NCBI GenBank assembly: GCA_016786765.1
Contig: JAEUUZ010000003.1
Span: 372,001-436,000, forward strand
Length of the DNA stretch: 64,000 nt
Source: Chitinophagales bacterium
GTDB lineage: Bacteria > Bacteroidota > Bacteroidia > Chitinophagales > LD1
Reading direction: 5' to 3'
Positions within the stretch are counted from its first letter, which is position 1. Each line of letters starts with the position of its first letter. Shown piece after piece: positions 43,578 to 53,089 of this stretch. The position numbers and the translations under genes are program-made. The notes under the pieces are model-generated. The model made no database searches. It was not told the origin of the DNA and saw only the letters and a list, made by a program, of their open reading frames with translations.

Positions 43578-46397
43578 ATGGCTGAACCGAAACTCTTTTT
43601 GCTCGATGCATTTGCGCTTATTTTCCGCTCTTACTATGCCTTTGCCAAAAATCCGCTGATCAATTCAAAAGGCATGAACGTGTCTGCCATTAACGGCTTC
43701 ACTACTACTTTGCTTGATTTGATGAATAAAGAAAAGCCAACGCATTTGGCTGTGGTTTTCGATTCGGCTGGGCCAACCGATCGTGCAACTGAACATGAGT
43801 TCTACAAAGCGAACCGACAAGAAACACCGGAAGATATCACCATTGCAGTTCCTTGGATTAAAGAGATTCTGAAAGGGTTTCATATTCCGATTTTAGAATT
43901 TTCCGGCTTCGAAGCTGATGATATTATTGGCACAATTGCAAAGAAGAAAGCGAAGGAAGGGCATATTGTATATATGGTTACGCCCGATAAAGATTTTGGA
44001 CAATTGGTGGAAGAAAACATCTACATGTATAAGCCTGCACGTATGGGCAACGAGATGGAAATTTTAGGGGTAAAAGAAATTTTGGAGAAATGGGAAATTG
44101 AACGTCCGGAGCAAGTAATCGATATTTTGGGCATGTGGGGCGATGCAGTAGATAACATTCCCGGCATTCCCGGAGTGGGCGAGAAAACGGCCAAAAAACT
44201 CATCAAGGAATATGGTTCAATGGAGAATGTAATTACCAACGCTCCAAACATCAAAGGTAAGCTTGGTGAAAATATTGCTACTTTTTCGGAGCAAGGTTTG
44301 ATTTCTAAAAAGCTCGCAACTATTATTCTTGACGTGCCTATTGACGTAACAGATGACGAATTGAAAATGGATCCGCCTAATAAAGAACGATTGACAGAAA
44401 TATTTTCGGAGTTGGAATTTAGAACGATAGGCAGACGTGTTTTAGGCAGCGATTTTTCAGTGAATACAACAACTGCAGCACCGCCAAAGCCAACAGGATC
44501 AACCGATTTGTTTGGAAATGCAGTAGAGGAGAAAATGTCGAAGAAGGAATTCGCGAACGATACGCCCGATTTGTTTTCGCAGAAAGTAGCAGGGAAAAAC
44601 ATCACAAATACAGAGCATAATTATGTTGTAATCTCTTCTGCATATGATGATTTTGTGAAGACATTATTGCAAGAAAAGGAAGTGTGTTTTGATACAGAAA
44701 CTACATCCTTAGATTATTTCGATTTAGAAATTGTTGGACTTTCTTTTTCTTTCAAAAGTGGTGAAGGTTATTATGTGCCGGTACCTGTTGAAAGAAGTGA
44801 AGCCATTGCTGTTTTGAGCCATTTTAAACCATTTTTTGAATCGACAAGCACTGTGAAAATCGGACAAAACGTGAAGTTCGATTGGCATGTATTAAAGCAA
44901 TACGATATTGAAGTTGGTTTGCCAATTTACGATACCATGTTAGCGCATTATTTGTTGGAGCCTGATATGAAACACGGTATGGATTTTCTGAGTGAATCTT
45001 ACTTGGGTTATTCTCCGGTGTCTATTGAAACGTTGATTGGCAAGAAAGGCAAGAACCAAGGCACCATGCGCGATGTAGAGTTGGAGAAGATTGCAGAATA
45101 TGCTGCGGAGGATGCAGATATTACGTTTCAACTGAAGCAAATTTTTGAGCCGAGTGTGCAAGAACGTGAAGTTGTGAATGTGTTACAAGACATTGAATTG
45201 CCGTTGATTCCTGTGTTGGGTGATATGGAGCGACAAGGAGTGAAAATCGATAAAGAATTTTTGAACGAATATTCAGCGAATCTTAAGTATGAAATTGATG
45301 TAGTAAGCGAGGAAATTTTTAGCCTTGCAGGTTTAAAGTTTAACCTCGACTCACCCAAGCAAATGGGAGAAGTGTTGTTTAAACATTTGAAACTACCGCA
45401 AGACAAAAAAACGGCTACAGGTCAGGCATCTACAAACGAAGAAGTGTTGCAACGCTTGGCTCCGGAGTATCCGATTGCCGCTAAAATTTTGGATTACCGT
45501 GAAATTGCAAAATTGAAATCAACATATGTAGATGCATTGCCCGAATTGATTCATGCAAAAACGGGTCGGGTACATACTACTTTCAATCAAACGATTGCCG
45601 CAACCGGACGTTTGAGCTCTATTAATCCAAATTTACAGAACATTCCAATCCGTTCTGAACGGGGGATGAAAATCAGAAGAGCTTTTATTCCACGCGATGA
45701 AAACCACACGTTAATATCAGCCGATTATTCGCAAATCGAATTGCGTTTAGTGGCTGAAATCAGTAACGAAGAAAATATGCTTAAAGATTTTCGCGATGGT
45801 ATAGATATTCATACGGCAACAGCCGCAAGGGTTTTCGGAGTGCCAACTACTGATGTAACAAAAGAAATGCGTTCCAAAGCCAAGATGGTGAACTTCGGAA
45901 TTATATACTCAATATCAGCGTTTGGATTGTCACAGCGCTTGGGTATTCCTCGAAAAGAAGCCGCTTCATTGATTGAAAATTATTTCATTCAATATCCGGG
46001 AATCAAAAAATACATGGACGACACATTGGTGTTTGCACGCGAAAATGGTTTCGTAAAAACGATTATGGGCAGAAGACGTTATCTAAAAGACATCAACTCA
46101 AAGAACTTTACGGTGCGAGGTTTTGCGGAACGCGAGGCGATTAACGCACCGGTACAAGGGTCTGCAGCCGACATGATTAAAATAGCTATGATTAACATTC
46201 ATAAAAAGTTCAGCGAGCAAAACATTCTGTCAAAAATGACATTGCAGGTGCATGATGAGTTGGTATTTGATGTGTTGAATAGCGAGCTCGATATTGTAAA
46301 ACCAATTATTGCCGATTGTATGGTAAATGCCATAAAACTCAATGTGCCTATTGAGGTGGAAATTGGTGTTGGGCAAAATTGGTTAGAGGCGCATTAA
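43578..46397 (+). CDS. polA: DNA polymerase I
   Basis: A 939-residue repair and primer-removal polymerase. The N-terminal 5'-3' exonuclease (about 1-290) shows LFLLDAFALIFRSYYAF, FEADDIIGTIA and the helix-hairpin-helix IPGIPGVGEKTAKKLIKEYG. The 3'-5' proofreading domain is intact: DTETT near residue 370, NVKFDWH, and the EYAAEDADIT block. The polymerase shows ISADYSQIELRL near 715, RRAFIPRD, the O-helix KAKMVNFGIIYSISAFGL and VHDELVFDV. All three activities should be present. Length is normal. The stop at 46397 lies 14 bases before the next gene. Confidence 0.98.
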   Translation: MAEPKLFLLDAFALIFRSYYAFAKNPLINSKGMNVSAINGFTTTLLDLMNKEKPTHLAVVFDSAGPTDRATEHEFYKANRQETPEDITIAVPWIKEILKGFHIPILEFSGFEADDIIGTIAKKKAKEGHIVYMVTPDKDFGQLVEENIYMYKPARMGNEMEILGVKEILEKWEIERPEQVIDILGMWGDAVDNIPGIPGVGEKTAKKLIKEYGSMENVITNAPNIKGKLGENIATFSEQGLISKKLATIILDVPIDVTDDELKMDPPNKERLTEIFSELEFRTIGRRVLGSDFSVNTTTAAPPKPTGSTDLFGNAVEEKMSKKEFANDTPDLFSQKVAGKNITNTEHNYVVISSAYDDFVKTLLQEKEVCFDTETTSLDYFDLEIVGLSFSFKSGEGYYVPVPVERSEAIAVLSHFKPFFESTSTVKIGQNVKFDWHVLKQYDIEVGLPIYDTMLAHYLLEPDMKHGMDFLSESYLGYSPVSIETLIGKKGKNQGTMRDVELEKIAEYAAEDADITFQLKQIFEPSVQEREVVNVLQDIELPLIPVLGDMERQGVKIDKEFLNEYSANLKYEIDVVSEEIFSLAGLKFNLDSPKQMGEVLFKHLKLPQDKKTATGQASTNEEVLQRLAPEYPIAAKILDYREIAKLKSTYVDALPELIHAKTGRVHTTFNQTIAATGRLSSINPNLQNIPIRSERGMKIRRAFIPRDENHTLISADYSQIELRLVAEISNEENMLKDFRDGIDIHTATAARVFGVPTTDVTKEMRSKAKMVNFGIIYSISAFGLSQRLGIPRKEAASLIENYFIQYPGIKKYMDDTLVFARENGFVKTIMGRRRYLKDINSKNFTVRGFAEREAINAPVQGSAADMIKIAMINIHKKFSEQNILSKMTLQVHDELVFDVLNSELDIVKPIIADCMVNAIKLNVPIEVEIGVGQNWLEAH

Positions 46398-46411
46398 TAA
46401 AAACATTCACT

Positions 46412-46894
46412 ATGTTGTATTTCAAAAAAGTAGTATTAGATAATACGGATAGCAATACTGTTGAGTGTGCACTTAGGAGGTATGCTGTAAAAAGATATAC
46501 TCCTTTAGATTTGAATCGGAGTCTTTATAGTGTAGGAAGTGATATGCTTTTCATGGGAAGAGAAACTCAAGAAAAGATTTATTTCACAAGGCTTCGAACA
46601 GAACTTATGATTTTTTTTCCAAAGTTAATTATAGCTTTTGAGAAAAGGGACGGCTTTAATACCTACTCCATTCGATATAACTTAATGTCAATGCTTTTTA
46701 TTGGCTTTGCAATGCTTATAATCATCTTGGGTTTGTTCCGATCGATAGAGGGAAAGCTAGATGAAAATACTGTTTTTTTTACTTGTGTGTTGTTTGTTTT
46801 TTGGGGTGTAACGCAGCTAGAAATTAAATTGTTAAAGAGACAGATCGATAAGGCCATTAACTTATATAGGTCTAAGGCAACAATGGTGCAGTAA
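46412..46894 (+). CDS. Small two-helix membrane protein of unknown function
   Basis: A 160-residue protein starting MLYFKKVVLDNTDSN. The frame extends upstream to 46379, but that start lies inside polA, so the ATG at 46412 is preferred. Residues about 1-95 are soluble; two hydrophobic helices follow (SMLFIGFAMLIIILGLF and TVFFTCVLFVFWGVTQL), then an amphipathic tail (KLLKRQIDKAINLYRSKATMVQ). The N-terminal part may be a small beta-rich domain. No family is recognised. It lies between polA and the flippase-like gene on the same strand with short gaps. Confidence 0.65.
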   Translation: MLYFKKVVLDNTDSNTVECALRRYAVKRYTPLDLNRSLYSVGSDMLFMGRETQEKIYFTRLRTELMIFFPKLIIAFEKRDGFNTYSIRYNLMSMLFIGFAMLIIILGLFRSIEGKLDENTVFFTCVLFVFWGVTQLEIKLLKRQIDKAINLYRSKATMVQ

Positions 46895-46940
46895 AACATT
46901 TTCGCAAAAGTTCACTCAACTTTTTTTACTTTCATGCGAA

Positions 46941-48005
46941 ATGCAGGAAACGAATCCCAGATCAATTTTTTCGTGGCGGAATATGCTTTTGCCTATTGGG
47001 ATAACCCTATTGGCAACCGCTTATCTTATCTATCTTTTGTCGAAAGTTGACTATGCACAAGTAGCAACAATTACACTTACAAGTCATCTGGTGTCCATTT
47101 TACTTTTAGCTGTTGGTACAGTATTTATACGCGATGCAGCTTATGTGTATCGCATGTGGGAGTTGAACGATCGTAAACTCAGCATTGCTAAGTGTGTCGA
47201 GATTATTTTTCTGTGGGAATTTGGCTCATCGGTTACGCCTGCTTCGTTTGGTGGTGTATCCATGGCGTTTTTGATTCTGTATAAAGAAGGAATAAAACCC
47301 GGTAAAGCTACATCCATTCTTATGCTTTGTTCTTATCTCGACAATATCGCTTTTGTAATTGTATTTGGCACCTTGTATTTGATATTAGGTCATCACATGT
47401 TCGATCTTTCTGCTACGTGCGGAAATTTAGATCAACTGTCGGCAGTTAAAGCGTTTCGCTCTGTTGGCGAGTATGTGTGGATTGGCTTTCTAGCCGTTGC
47501 CATGTCGGGAATGATATTGGGATTTTCGTTGTTTATTCGTCCGCAATATGCTGTTTCATTCTTGAATAAAATTGCGCAGATAAAATTCATCAATCGTTGG
47601 GAAAAGCAGATACATCACATCAGTGTAGATATCATGCACACCTCCATCGAATTTCAGAACAAGGGAACGGGTTTTGTGATTAAATTACTAATCGGCACTA
47701 CCATTTCGTGGTGTGCTCGTTACGCATTAGCGAATGTGTTGATCTATGGTTTTGCTTCGGGCTTATTCGATAATTTAGATGTATTCGCAAGACAGTATGT
47801 TCACCGTGTAATCGTTATTATTCCTGCCACTCCGGGTGGTAGTGGTATTGCAGAATTATCGTTTATGGCATTGAACTGCGAGTTTATTAAAGACGGGTTA
47901 GCCCCTATTGTAACCCTCATTTGGAGAGGATTTAATTTCTATTTTTATATCATTGTTGGAATTGTCATTCTGCCAAAATGGTTGGCAAGAGTGGGTAAAA
48001 TATAA
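46941..48005 (+). CDS. Flippase-like membrane protein (YbhN/MprF transmembrane domain)
   Basis: A 354-residue polytopic inner-membrane protein of the UPF0104/lysylphosphatidylglycerol-synthase transmembrane family. The hallmarks are WEFGSSVTPASFGGVSMAF, YKEGIKPGKATSILMLCSYLD, a run of hydrophobic segments, and the late VIIPATPGGSGIAELSFMAL motif. MprF's homologous half flips aminoacylated lipids; stand-alone proteins of this family are thought to move lipids but the substrate is unproven. There is no synthase domain. The gene is 3 bases before the HAD gene, so the two are probably co-transcribed. Confidence 0.85.
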   Translation: MQETNPRSIFSWRNMLLPIGITLLATAYLIYLLSKVDYAQVATITLTSHLVSILLLAVGTVFIRDAAYVYRMWELNDRKLSIAKCVEIIFLWEFGSSVTPASFGGVSMAFLILYKEGIKPGKATSILMLCSYLDNIAFVIVFGTLYLILGHHMFDLSATCGNLDQLSAVKAFRSVGEYVWIGFLAVAMSGMILGFSLFIRPQYAVSFLNKIAQIKFINRWEKQIHHISVDIMHTSIEFQNKGTGFVIKLLIGTTISWCARYALANVLIYGFASGLFDNLDVFARQYVHRVIVIIPATPGGSGIAELSFMALNCEFIKDGLAPIVTLIWRGFNFYFYIIVGIVILPKWLARVGKI

Positions 48006-48008
48006 GTT

Positions 48009-48569
48009 ATGCAAAAAGTATTATTTATCGATCGCGATGGAACAATTATCCTCGAAACAGACGATTTCATGATTGAAACCTACGCTAAGATTACCTTTTA
48101 CCCTAAGGTGTTTTATTGGTTAGGCAAAATTGTAGAAGAGTTCGATTATAAATTGGTGTTGGTCACTAATCAAGATGGTTTGGGTTCCGATTTTTTTCCG
48201 GATGAACCTTTTTTTACAACGCATAAATTTGTAATGAGAACCTTTGCCGATCAGGGTATTTACTTTTCTGCAGAGCATATTGATCGCACATTCCCGAATG
48301 AAGAAAAAGACACTAGAAAACCTGGTGTAGGTATGTTAAAAGAGTATTTTTCACCAGAATACGATTTGAAAAATTCTTTTGTAATAGGCGACCGGATTAC
48401 CGATGTGATGTTAGCTAAAAACCTTGGCGCTAAATGCTTTTGGCTGAACGATGGCCGTAACTTAGGCGGTGGCGAAATTGAATTGAACAGCGATGCATTG
48501 CAGGAATACGTAGCTGTTGAATCGCGCGATTGGGAACAAATCTATGAATATTTGAAATCGGTGAATTAA
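48009..48569 (+). CDS. HAD-IIIA phosphatase, stand-alone HisB N-terminal-like domain
   Basis: A 186-residue HAD-superfamily hydrolase. The nucleophile motif is FIDRDGTI (Asp8, Asp10); motif II is LVTNQDGLGS; motif III/IV is RKPGVGML, then FVIGDRITDVMLAKNLG. The sequence matches the histidinol-phosphate phosphatase half of Bacteroidota-type HisB, but it stops where the dehydratase half should begin (bifunctional HisB is about 370 residues). In E. coli HisB a zinc loop has Cys, His, Cys, Cys; here these positions are Asp92, Thr94, Lys100 and Thr102. No other his gene is nearby, so the substrate may differ. It follows the flippase-like gene by 3 bases and overlaps the pdxA stop by 4. Confidence 0.82.
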   Translation: MQKVLFIDRDGTIILETDDFMIETYAKITFYPKVFYWLGKIVEEFDYKLVLVTNQDGLGSDFFPDEPFFTTHKFVMRTFADQGIYFSAEHIDRTFPNEEKDTRKPGVGMLKEYFSPEYDLKNSFVIGDRITDVMLAKNLGAKCFWLNDGRNLGGGEIELNSDALQEYVAVESRDWEQIYEYLKSVN

Positions 48570-49624
48570 CCTTCTCGCTCTTCGTTCAAGCGTACTTTCT
48601 CTACCGGATTAGCGGTCATTTCTGCGTACACTAATCGGTTTTTGTGAATGTCGATGCCCATGAATACTGCCGCTCTCAACGAGTCGCAACTAGCTATATT
48701 TTTTCCGGCAATATCATAGCCTGTTCCATGGTCGGGTGACGTGCGAATTACTTTTAATCCGGCTGTAAAGTTCACCCCCGAGTTAAATGAAATCGTTTTA
48801 AAAGGTACTAATCCTTGATCGTGATACATCGCTAAAACGCCATCAAATTTCATGTAGTTGCCTGTGCCAAAAAAGCCGTCTGCCGCAAATGGTCCAAGCG
48901 TAATCATGCCCTTATCGCGCGCTTTTTGAACGGTTGGTGCGATAATGTCTTTCTCTTCTTTGCCAATTAAGCCGCCATCTCCGCTGTGAGGGTTAAGTCC
49001 TAGCACTGCAATACGCGGTTTATTAATCAAATAATCTTTTTGTAACGATTGATAAAACAATTCCAATTTCTGCATTAACGAAGCCGAATCAATCTTCTGC
49101 GCTACATCTTTCACAGGAACATGATTTGTTGCTAAACCAATACGTAAATTTTCATCGGCCAACAACATCAACGATTTTTCTCCACCCGTTTTTTCAGCAA
49201 TGTATTCCGTTTGTCCATGGAAGTTTGGCTCGTGTTGCGCAATCATGTTTTTGTTTACCGGACCGGTAACTAAAACATCTATTTCTTTGGCTAAAACATC
49301 AGCAATAGCTTTATCTAAGCAAATCAACGCATATTTTCCAGCCTCAGCTGATTCAACACCCGGTTCAATTTTTACCTGCTCTTCAAAGCAGTTAATCACG
49401 TTACCGATTTTTGGATTCAGCTTCTCTGTATCTTTTACTTCCTGCGTTTGAAAGTTGTGTGCTTTTAATGCTTTCGCATAAAAATTCAAAATCGGCTTTT
49501 GGCCATACACTATAATATCGCAGAATTTGAAAATACGGTCGTCTTCCAGCAATCGTACAATAATTTCAGGACCAACGCCATTATAGTCGCCAATGGTAAT
49601 TCCAACTTTTATTCTTCTTTCCAC
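48566..49624 (-). CDS. pdxA: 4-hydroxythreonine-4-phosphate dehydrogenase
   Basis: A 352-residue NAD-dependent enzyme of the deoxyxylulose-5-phosphate-dependent pyridoxal phosphate pathway. The metal-binding His residues are visible in EPNFHGQTEYIA, MYHDQGLVPFK and TSPDHGTGYDIAGK. The start reads RRIKVGITIGDYNGVGPEI, the usual N-terminus, and GTG at 49624 is the start codon. Length is slightly above the E. coli form, within the family range. It is 33 bases after the aminopeptidase gene on the same strand and may share its transcript. pdxJ is not in the window. Confidence 0.95.
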   Translation of the reverse strand: MERRIKVGITIGDYNGVGPEIIVRLLEDDRIFKFCDIIVYGQKPILNFYAKALKAHNFQTQEVKDTEKLNPKIGNVINCFEEQVKIEPGVESAEAGKYALICLDKAIADVLAKEIDVLVTGPVNKNMIAQHEPNFHGQTEYIAEKTGGEKSLMLLADENLRIGLATNHVPVKDVAQKIDSASLMQKLELFYQSLQKDYLINKPRIAVLGLNPHSGDGGLIGKEEKDIIAPTVQKARDKGMITLGPFAADGFFGTGNYMKFDGVLAMYHDQGLVPFKTISFNSGVNFTAGLKVIRTSPDHGTGYDIAGKNIASCDSLRAAVFMGIDIHKNRLVYAEMTANPVEKVRLNEEREG

Positions 49625-49657
49625 GTTTTGCTAATTATAAACTCAATTGAGTTTCGA

Positions 49658-51085
49658 TTAAATACCTTTCAAATAGTCCACTAACAAACGAACACCAACG
49701 CCTGTTCCGTATTTGCCGCGGTAGCTGTCTTCGCCCATTAAATAAGCTGTTCCGGCAATATCAAAATGCAACCAAGGGTAATCCGTGAAATGCTCCAAGA
49801 ATTTACCTGCAGTGATCATTCCTGCTTCAGGACCGCCAACATTTTTGATATCGGCAACATCTGATTTGATTAATTGTCCATACTCATCCCAGAACGGAAA
49901 CTCCACCAAACGTTCGTAAACGTTATTGCCTGATGTAGACAGTTTTTGTTTTACTTCATCTGTTGCAGTGCCCATGAAAATAGTTCCCATAGAACCAATT
50001 GCCGCTTTTGCAGCACCGGTTAAAGTGGCGAAATCCATTACCAACTCAGGTTTGTAGCGCGAAGCAAATGCTAGGGCATCGGCTAATACCATACGACCTT
50101 CCGCATCGGTATTCAAAACTTCCACGTTCATTCCGTTCATCATTGGTACTACATCGCCCGGTGTGTAAGCGTTTTCGCCCGGACGGTTATCAGTTGCAGG
50201 AATAAGTCCCACAACGTGTACCGGTAATTTCAACTTCGCGATAGCTGAAAGCGTTGCTACCACTGTAGCTGCACCCGCCATGTCGCATTTCATCATGTCC
50301 ATAGAATTTGGCGTTGGTTTCAAACTCAAACCGCCTGTATCGTACACAATTCCTTTTCCAACCAATACAATTGGTTTTTTGTTTTTCGCTTTTGGCGATT
50401 TGTATTCTAATACGTTAAATGTAGGCGGGTCTTGGCTTCCACGGTTCACCGCTAACAAACCACCCATTTTCAAGGAAGAAATTTTTTTCTTGTCCATCAC
50501 CTCAACTTTGAAGCCGGCTTCTTTTCCTGCTTTCTGAATGTCTCTTGATAACTGAACAGCAGTTAAGTACGACAATGGTTCATTCACCAACGTTCTAGCC
50601 AATAAGTTCGCTTCAATAATTACTTGCAACTCGGCTACTTTTTCTTTGCTTACTTGTTTGTCGTTCACAAATAATTCAACGAAAGTATTGGGTGTTTTTT
50701 CTTTGGTTCTGTATTTCAAAAATTGATATGAACTCAATGCAGCTCCTTCAGCAAATGCAAGTGATGCGGTAGCATAGTTCATATAAGATGTAACAACTGC
50801 CGATTTCACTTTCTGGCTATTGAAAAACTTTACTAATCCGTTTGCGGCTTTACGAATAGCTTCGTTCGTTTTATAGGCTTCTTTCGAATCATCAACGAAA
50901 ACAATAGAAAGACTTTTCGATCCGTCATAACGTTGGTATGTGGGTTGCTTTGCATCTAACGCTTTTTTTGCATTCGCTTCATCGTCTTTAGGTAAATGAA
51001 GGGTAGAAATTTTGGTTGATTTTGAGGCTAGTATGATATGATGCGAACTTGCAGAAGCATCTTTAGCAAGAGATATTTTAAGCAT
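49658..51085 (-). CDS. Leucyl aminopeptidase, M17 family
   Basis: A 475-residue cytosolic, two-metal aminopeptidase. The catalytic C-terminal domain shows the first metal-ligand block LVGKGIVYDTGGLSLKP, MKCDMAGAATVV and the family signature NTDAEGRMVLADAL with the catalytic Arg. Later motifs (DFATLTGAAKAAIG, WLHFDIAGTAYL) are intact. The N-terminal alpha/beta domain (about 1-160) is diverged, as is common, and probably mediates hexamer contacts. The role is turnover of peptides, possibly including Cys-Gly. Confidence 0.93.
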   Translation of the reverse strand: MLKISLAKDASASSHHIILASKSTKISTLHLPKDDEANAKKALDAKQPTYQRYDGSKSLSIVFVDDSKEAYKTNEAIRKAANGLVKFFNSQKVKSAVVTSYMNYATASLAFAEGAALSSYQFLKYRTKEKTPNTFVELFVNDKQVSKEKVAELQVIIEANLLARTLVNEPLSYLTAVQLSRDIQKAGKEAGFKVEVMDKKKISSLKMGGLLAVNRGSQDPPTFNVLEYKSPKAKNKKPIVLVGKGIVYDTGGLSLKPTPNSMDMMKCDMAGAATVVATLSAIAKLKLPVHVVGLIPATDNRPGENAYTPGDVVPMMNGMNVEVLNTDAEGRMVLADALAFASRYKPELVMDFATLTGAAKAAIGSMGTIFMGTATDEVKQKLSTSGNNVYERLVEFPFWDEYGQLIKSDVADIKNVGGPEAGMITAGKFLEHFTDYPWLHFDIAGTAYLMGEDSYRGKYGTGVGVRLLVDYLKGI

Positions 51086-51186
51086 GAATTGAAATTTAAG
51101 AGCGTAAAAGTATAATAATTGAAGATTTTAATTTGAATAATCAAAAAAATAAGCAACTGTATATCTTCTATACCTAATATAGAACG

Positions 51187-53085
51187 CTATTCTGCTTTCT
51201 TCAGAACAAGTGTAGGAGAGTACATGTTTTCTGCATCCAACATAAATTGCCCGAAGGCTTTATAATCCGAAGAAGGGTATATTTGTTCTTTCACGATTCC
51301 CTTTCTGAAAATAATAAGTTGGTTGGTTGTTGAATCGAATAACAACGAAAACGTTACTGATCCGAATTGTGTTGTAAGTGTCTTACGCTCATCACCTTTG
51401 AAATTTTCAGGAAAGAACTGTGATGGTAGGGAAAATGTAAGGGTGTCGAAATAGGTAACACCTTCCGTAATTTTGAAAGGGAGGGTTCTATTGTCGTTAT
51501 TGGCGGAAAAGTCTTTGAATGGGTCTAAAAAACTTGGATTAATCATAATGCGTGAAGCTGTTTTCTTTATGGTGGAATTGTCAACAATCGAGGCTTTAAT
51601 CGATATTTTAGGTGAGTTGGAGTCCATTGCAAGAATATTGAATGCCACAGATTTCGTATTAGATAAATCCATCGCACTTATTACGGCTAATTGTAAGTTT
51701 TTCTTATCGCTATCATAATACAAGGCACGTAACTGATCTTGCTTTTCCCCTTCGAAAGTAACGTTCGAAGTCAGTAAGCTGCTTCCATCCTCAGCCAACG
51801 TTAGGGCTGTAGAGCCGTGGCAAGAATTTGCTTTTTCGGTATAAGTAGGTGTACGAGCAATTGTTCCCCCATTTTCGTTAAGGATCAAAACGTTTCTACC
51901 TTCAGTAAAACTGCCTAGATAATTATAGGGGTCAATATGGCTTGTACACTCTAGCCATATTGTATCTCTGTTGTTAGGAATACAAAGTATTACATGATTA
52001 AAATCAGAGTGGACAAAATCAGATTGAGGTTCAATTCTGTTTTTTTGTGCACTCACTAAAGTCATATAAGAAGGAATTCCTGCTTTTTTGAGGAGTCCTT
52101 TCATTAAAGTAACGAGTGCCTTGCAGTCGCCAAATTTTTGTTGTAATGTGTATTTCGCTGTTTGTGCTTGCCATCCTCCAATACCTAATTGAATACTTAC
52201 ATACCGATAATTGTTTTGAAGATATCTGTACAAGAATTGGATTTTCTCTTGGTTGGTTTTTAATGTGCTTAACAACAGGTCAACTTCAGGGATATTTACA
52301 TCTTCGAGATTTTCTCTTTTTTCATTCAACTGATAAACAAATCGACCAAAATCATTCCATGTTTTTGAACTTCCTTTTACGCCATATAGCTCAAATTCAT
52401 CGGCTGTTAAGAGCACATATGGGAGAAAGTCGAAGTTGTTCGGTGAAAAGGCTTGCTTTTTAATAGCCTTAAACCCTGAAAGTTCCCAGGTGTATTCATC
52501 AGCTGAATGATTTTTTAGCGCTACTAAGTTCGATTTATTGCTTACATGTATATCACTACAAGAAAGATGAAAAGTAGCATTTTCGATACTCACACTAGAG
52601 CCGGATGCAGGCACCCAATTTTGTACATAAAAAAGCGACAATAGCTCAACTTCGTAGATGTAGTGTATTGTGTATGGGAAAGAAGAGCCTTTTAGGTTCC
52701 AAAATTTAAAACGTGTTTCAATGCCTAAATTGTCTCCTGCATTAGAATAATCTCCTGCATCGCGTTTATCGAACTGCTTTATTTTATTGCCCATGTTATC
52801 GTAGAGTTCGGCCTTAAACGATTTGATTTTTCGTAATTTATCGTAGGGTATGGTAATCTCCGATAGGTCTTCGGCCGTGCTGTTTAAAATGGTTATTGTT
52901 TTATCCTCGGTAAAAATAGCAGAACCCGGCTTAACCACAGCATTGGTATGGCTCTGACGAATAACGGCATTCGCGTTTTTTAAGAGCGAGTCGGGTATAG
53001 AAAGAGTTGTGTACGATTGTGCGCAAGCTATGCAGCTCAATAAAATTAAGACAAGTGAAAACACCTTGTTCAGTCTGTAAAACAT
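51187..53085 (-). CDS. DUF3857/transglutaminase-like exported protein
   Basis: A 632-residue exported protein with a signal peptide (FSLVLILLSCIACAQ). The N-terminal DUF3857 domain (about 25-200) has TILNSTAEDLSEITIPYDKLRKI and the strand FKFWNLKGSSFPYTIHYIYEVE. The middle is a transglutaminase-like cysteine-protease fold with the catalytic Cys321 in QKFGDCKALVTLMKGLLKKA and a His in FNHVILCIPN. The rest is beta-rich (DUF2569-like in this family). No proven substrate is known for the family. The gene starts 4 bases after its paralogue on the same strand, so the two are an operon and probably work together at the envelope. Confidence 0.85.
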   Translation of the reverse strand: MFYRLNKVFSLVLILLSCIACAQSYTTLSIPDSLLKNANAVIRQSHTNAVVKPGSAIFTEDKTITILNSTAEDLSEITIPYDKLRKIKSFKAELYDNMGNKIKQFDKRDAGDYSNAGDNLGIETRFKFWNLKGSSFPYTIHYIYEVELLSLFYVQNWVPASGSSVSIENATFHLSCSDIHVSNKSNLVALKNHSADEYTWELSGFKAIKKQAFSPNNFDFLPYVLLTADEFELYGVKGSSKTWNDFGRFVYQLNEKRENLEDVNIPEVDLLLSTLKTNQEKIQFLYRYLQNNYRYVSIQLGIGGWQAQTAKYTLQQKFGDCKALVTLMKGLLKKAGIPSYMTLVSAQKNRIEPQSDFVHSDFNHVILCIPNNRDTIWLECTSHIDPYNYLGSFTEGRNVLILNENGGTIARTPTYTEKANSCHGSTALTLAEDGSSLLTSNVTFEGEKQDQLRALYYDSDKKNLQLAVISAMDLSNTKSVAFNILAMDSNSPKISIKASIVDNSTIKKTASRIMINPSFLDPFKDFSANNDNRTLPFKITEGVTYFDTLTFSLPSQFFPENFKGDERKTLTTQFGSVTFSLLFDSTTNQLIIFRKGIVKEQIYPSSDYKAFGQFMLDAENMYSPTLVLKKAE

Positions 53086-53089
53086 ATCC

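Noticed and set aside
44021-44605. A 194-residue frame on the minus strand
   Set aside because: It is antisense to the polA exonuclease region and shows only composition-driven sequence.
48009-48569. A frameshifted bifunctional HisB
   Set aside because: The sequence after the stop is the pdxA gene on the other strand; no dehydratase fragment is present in any frame.
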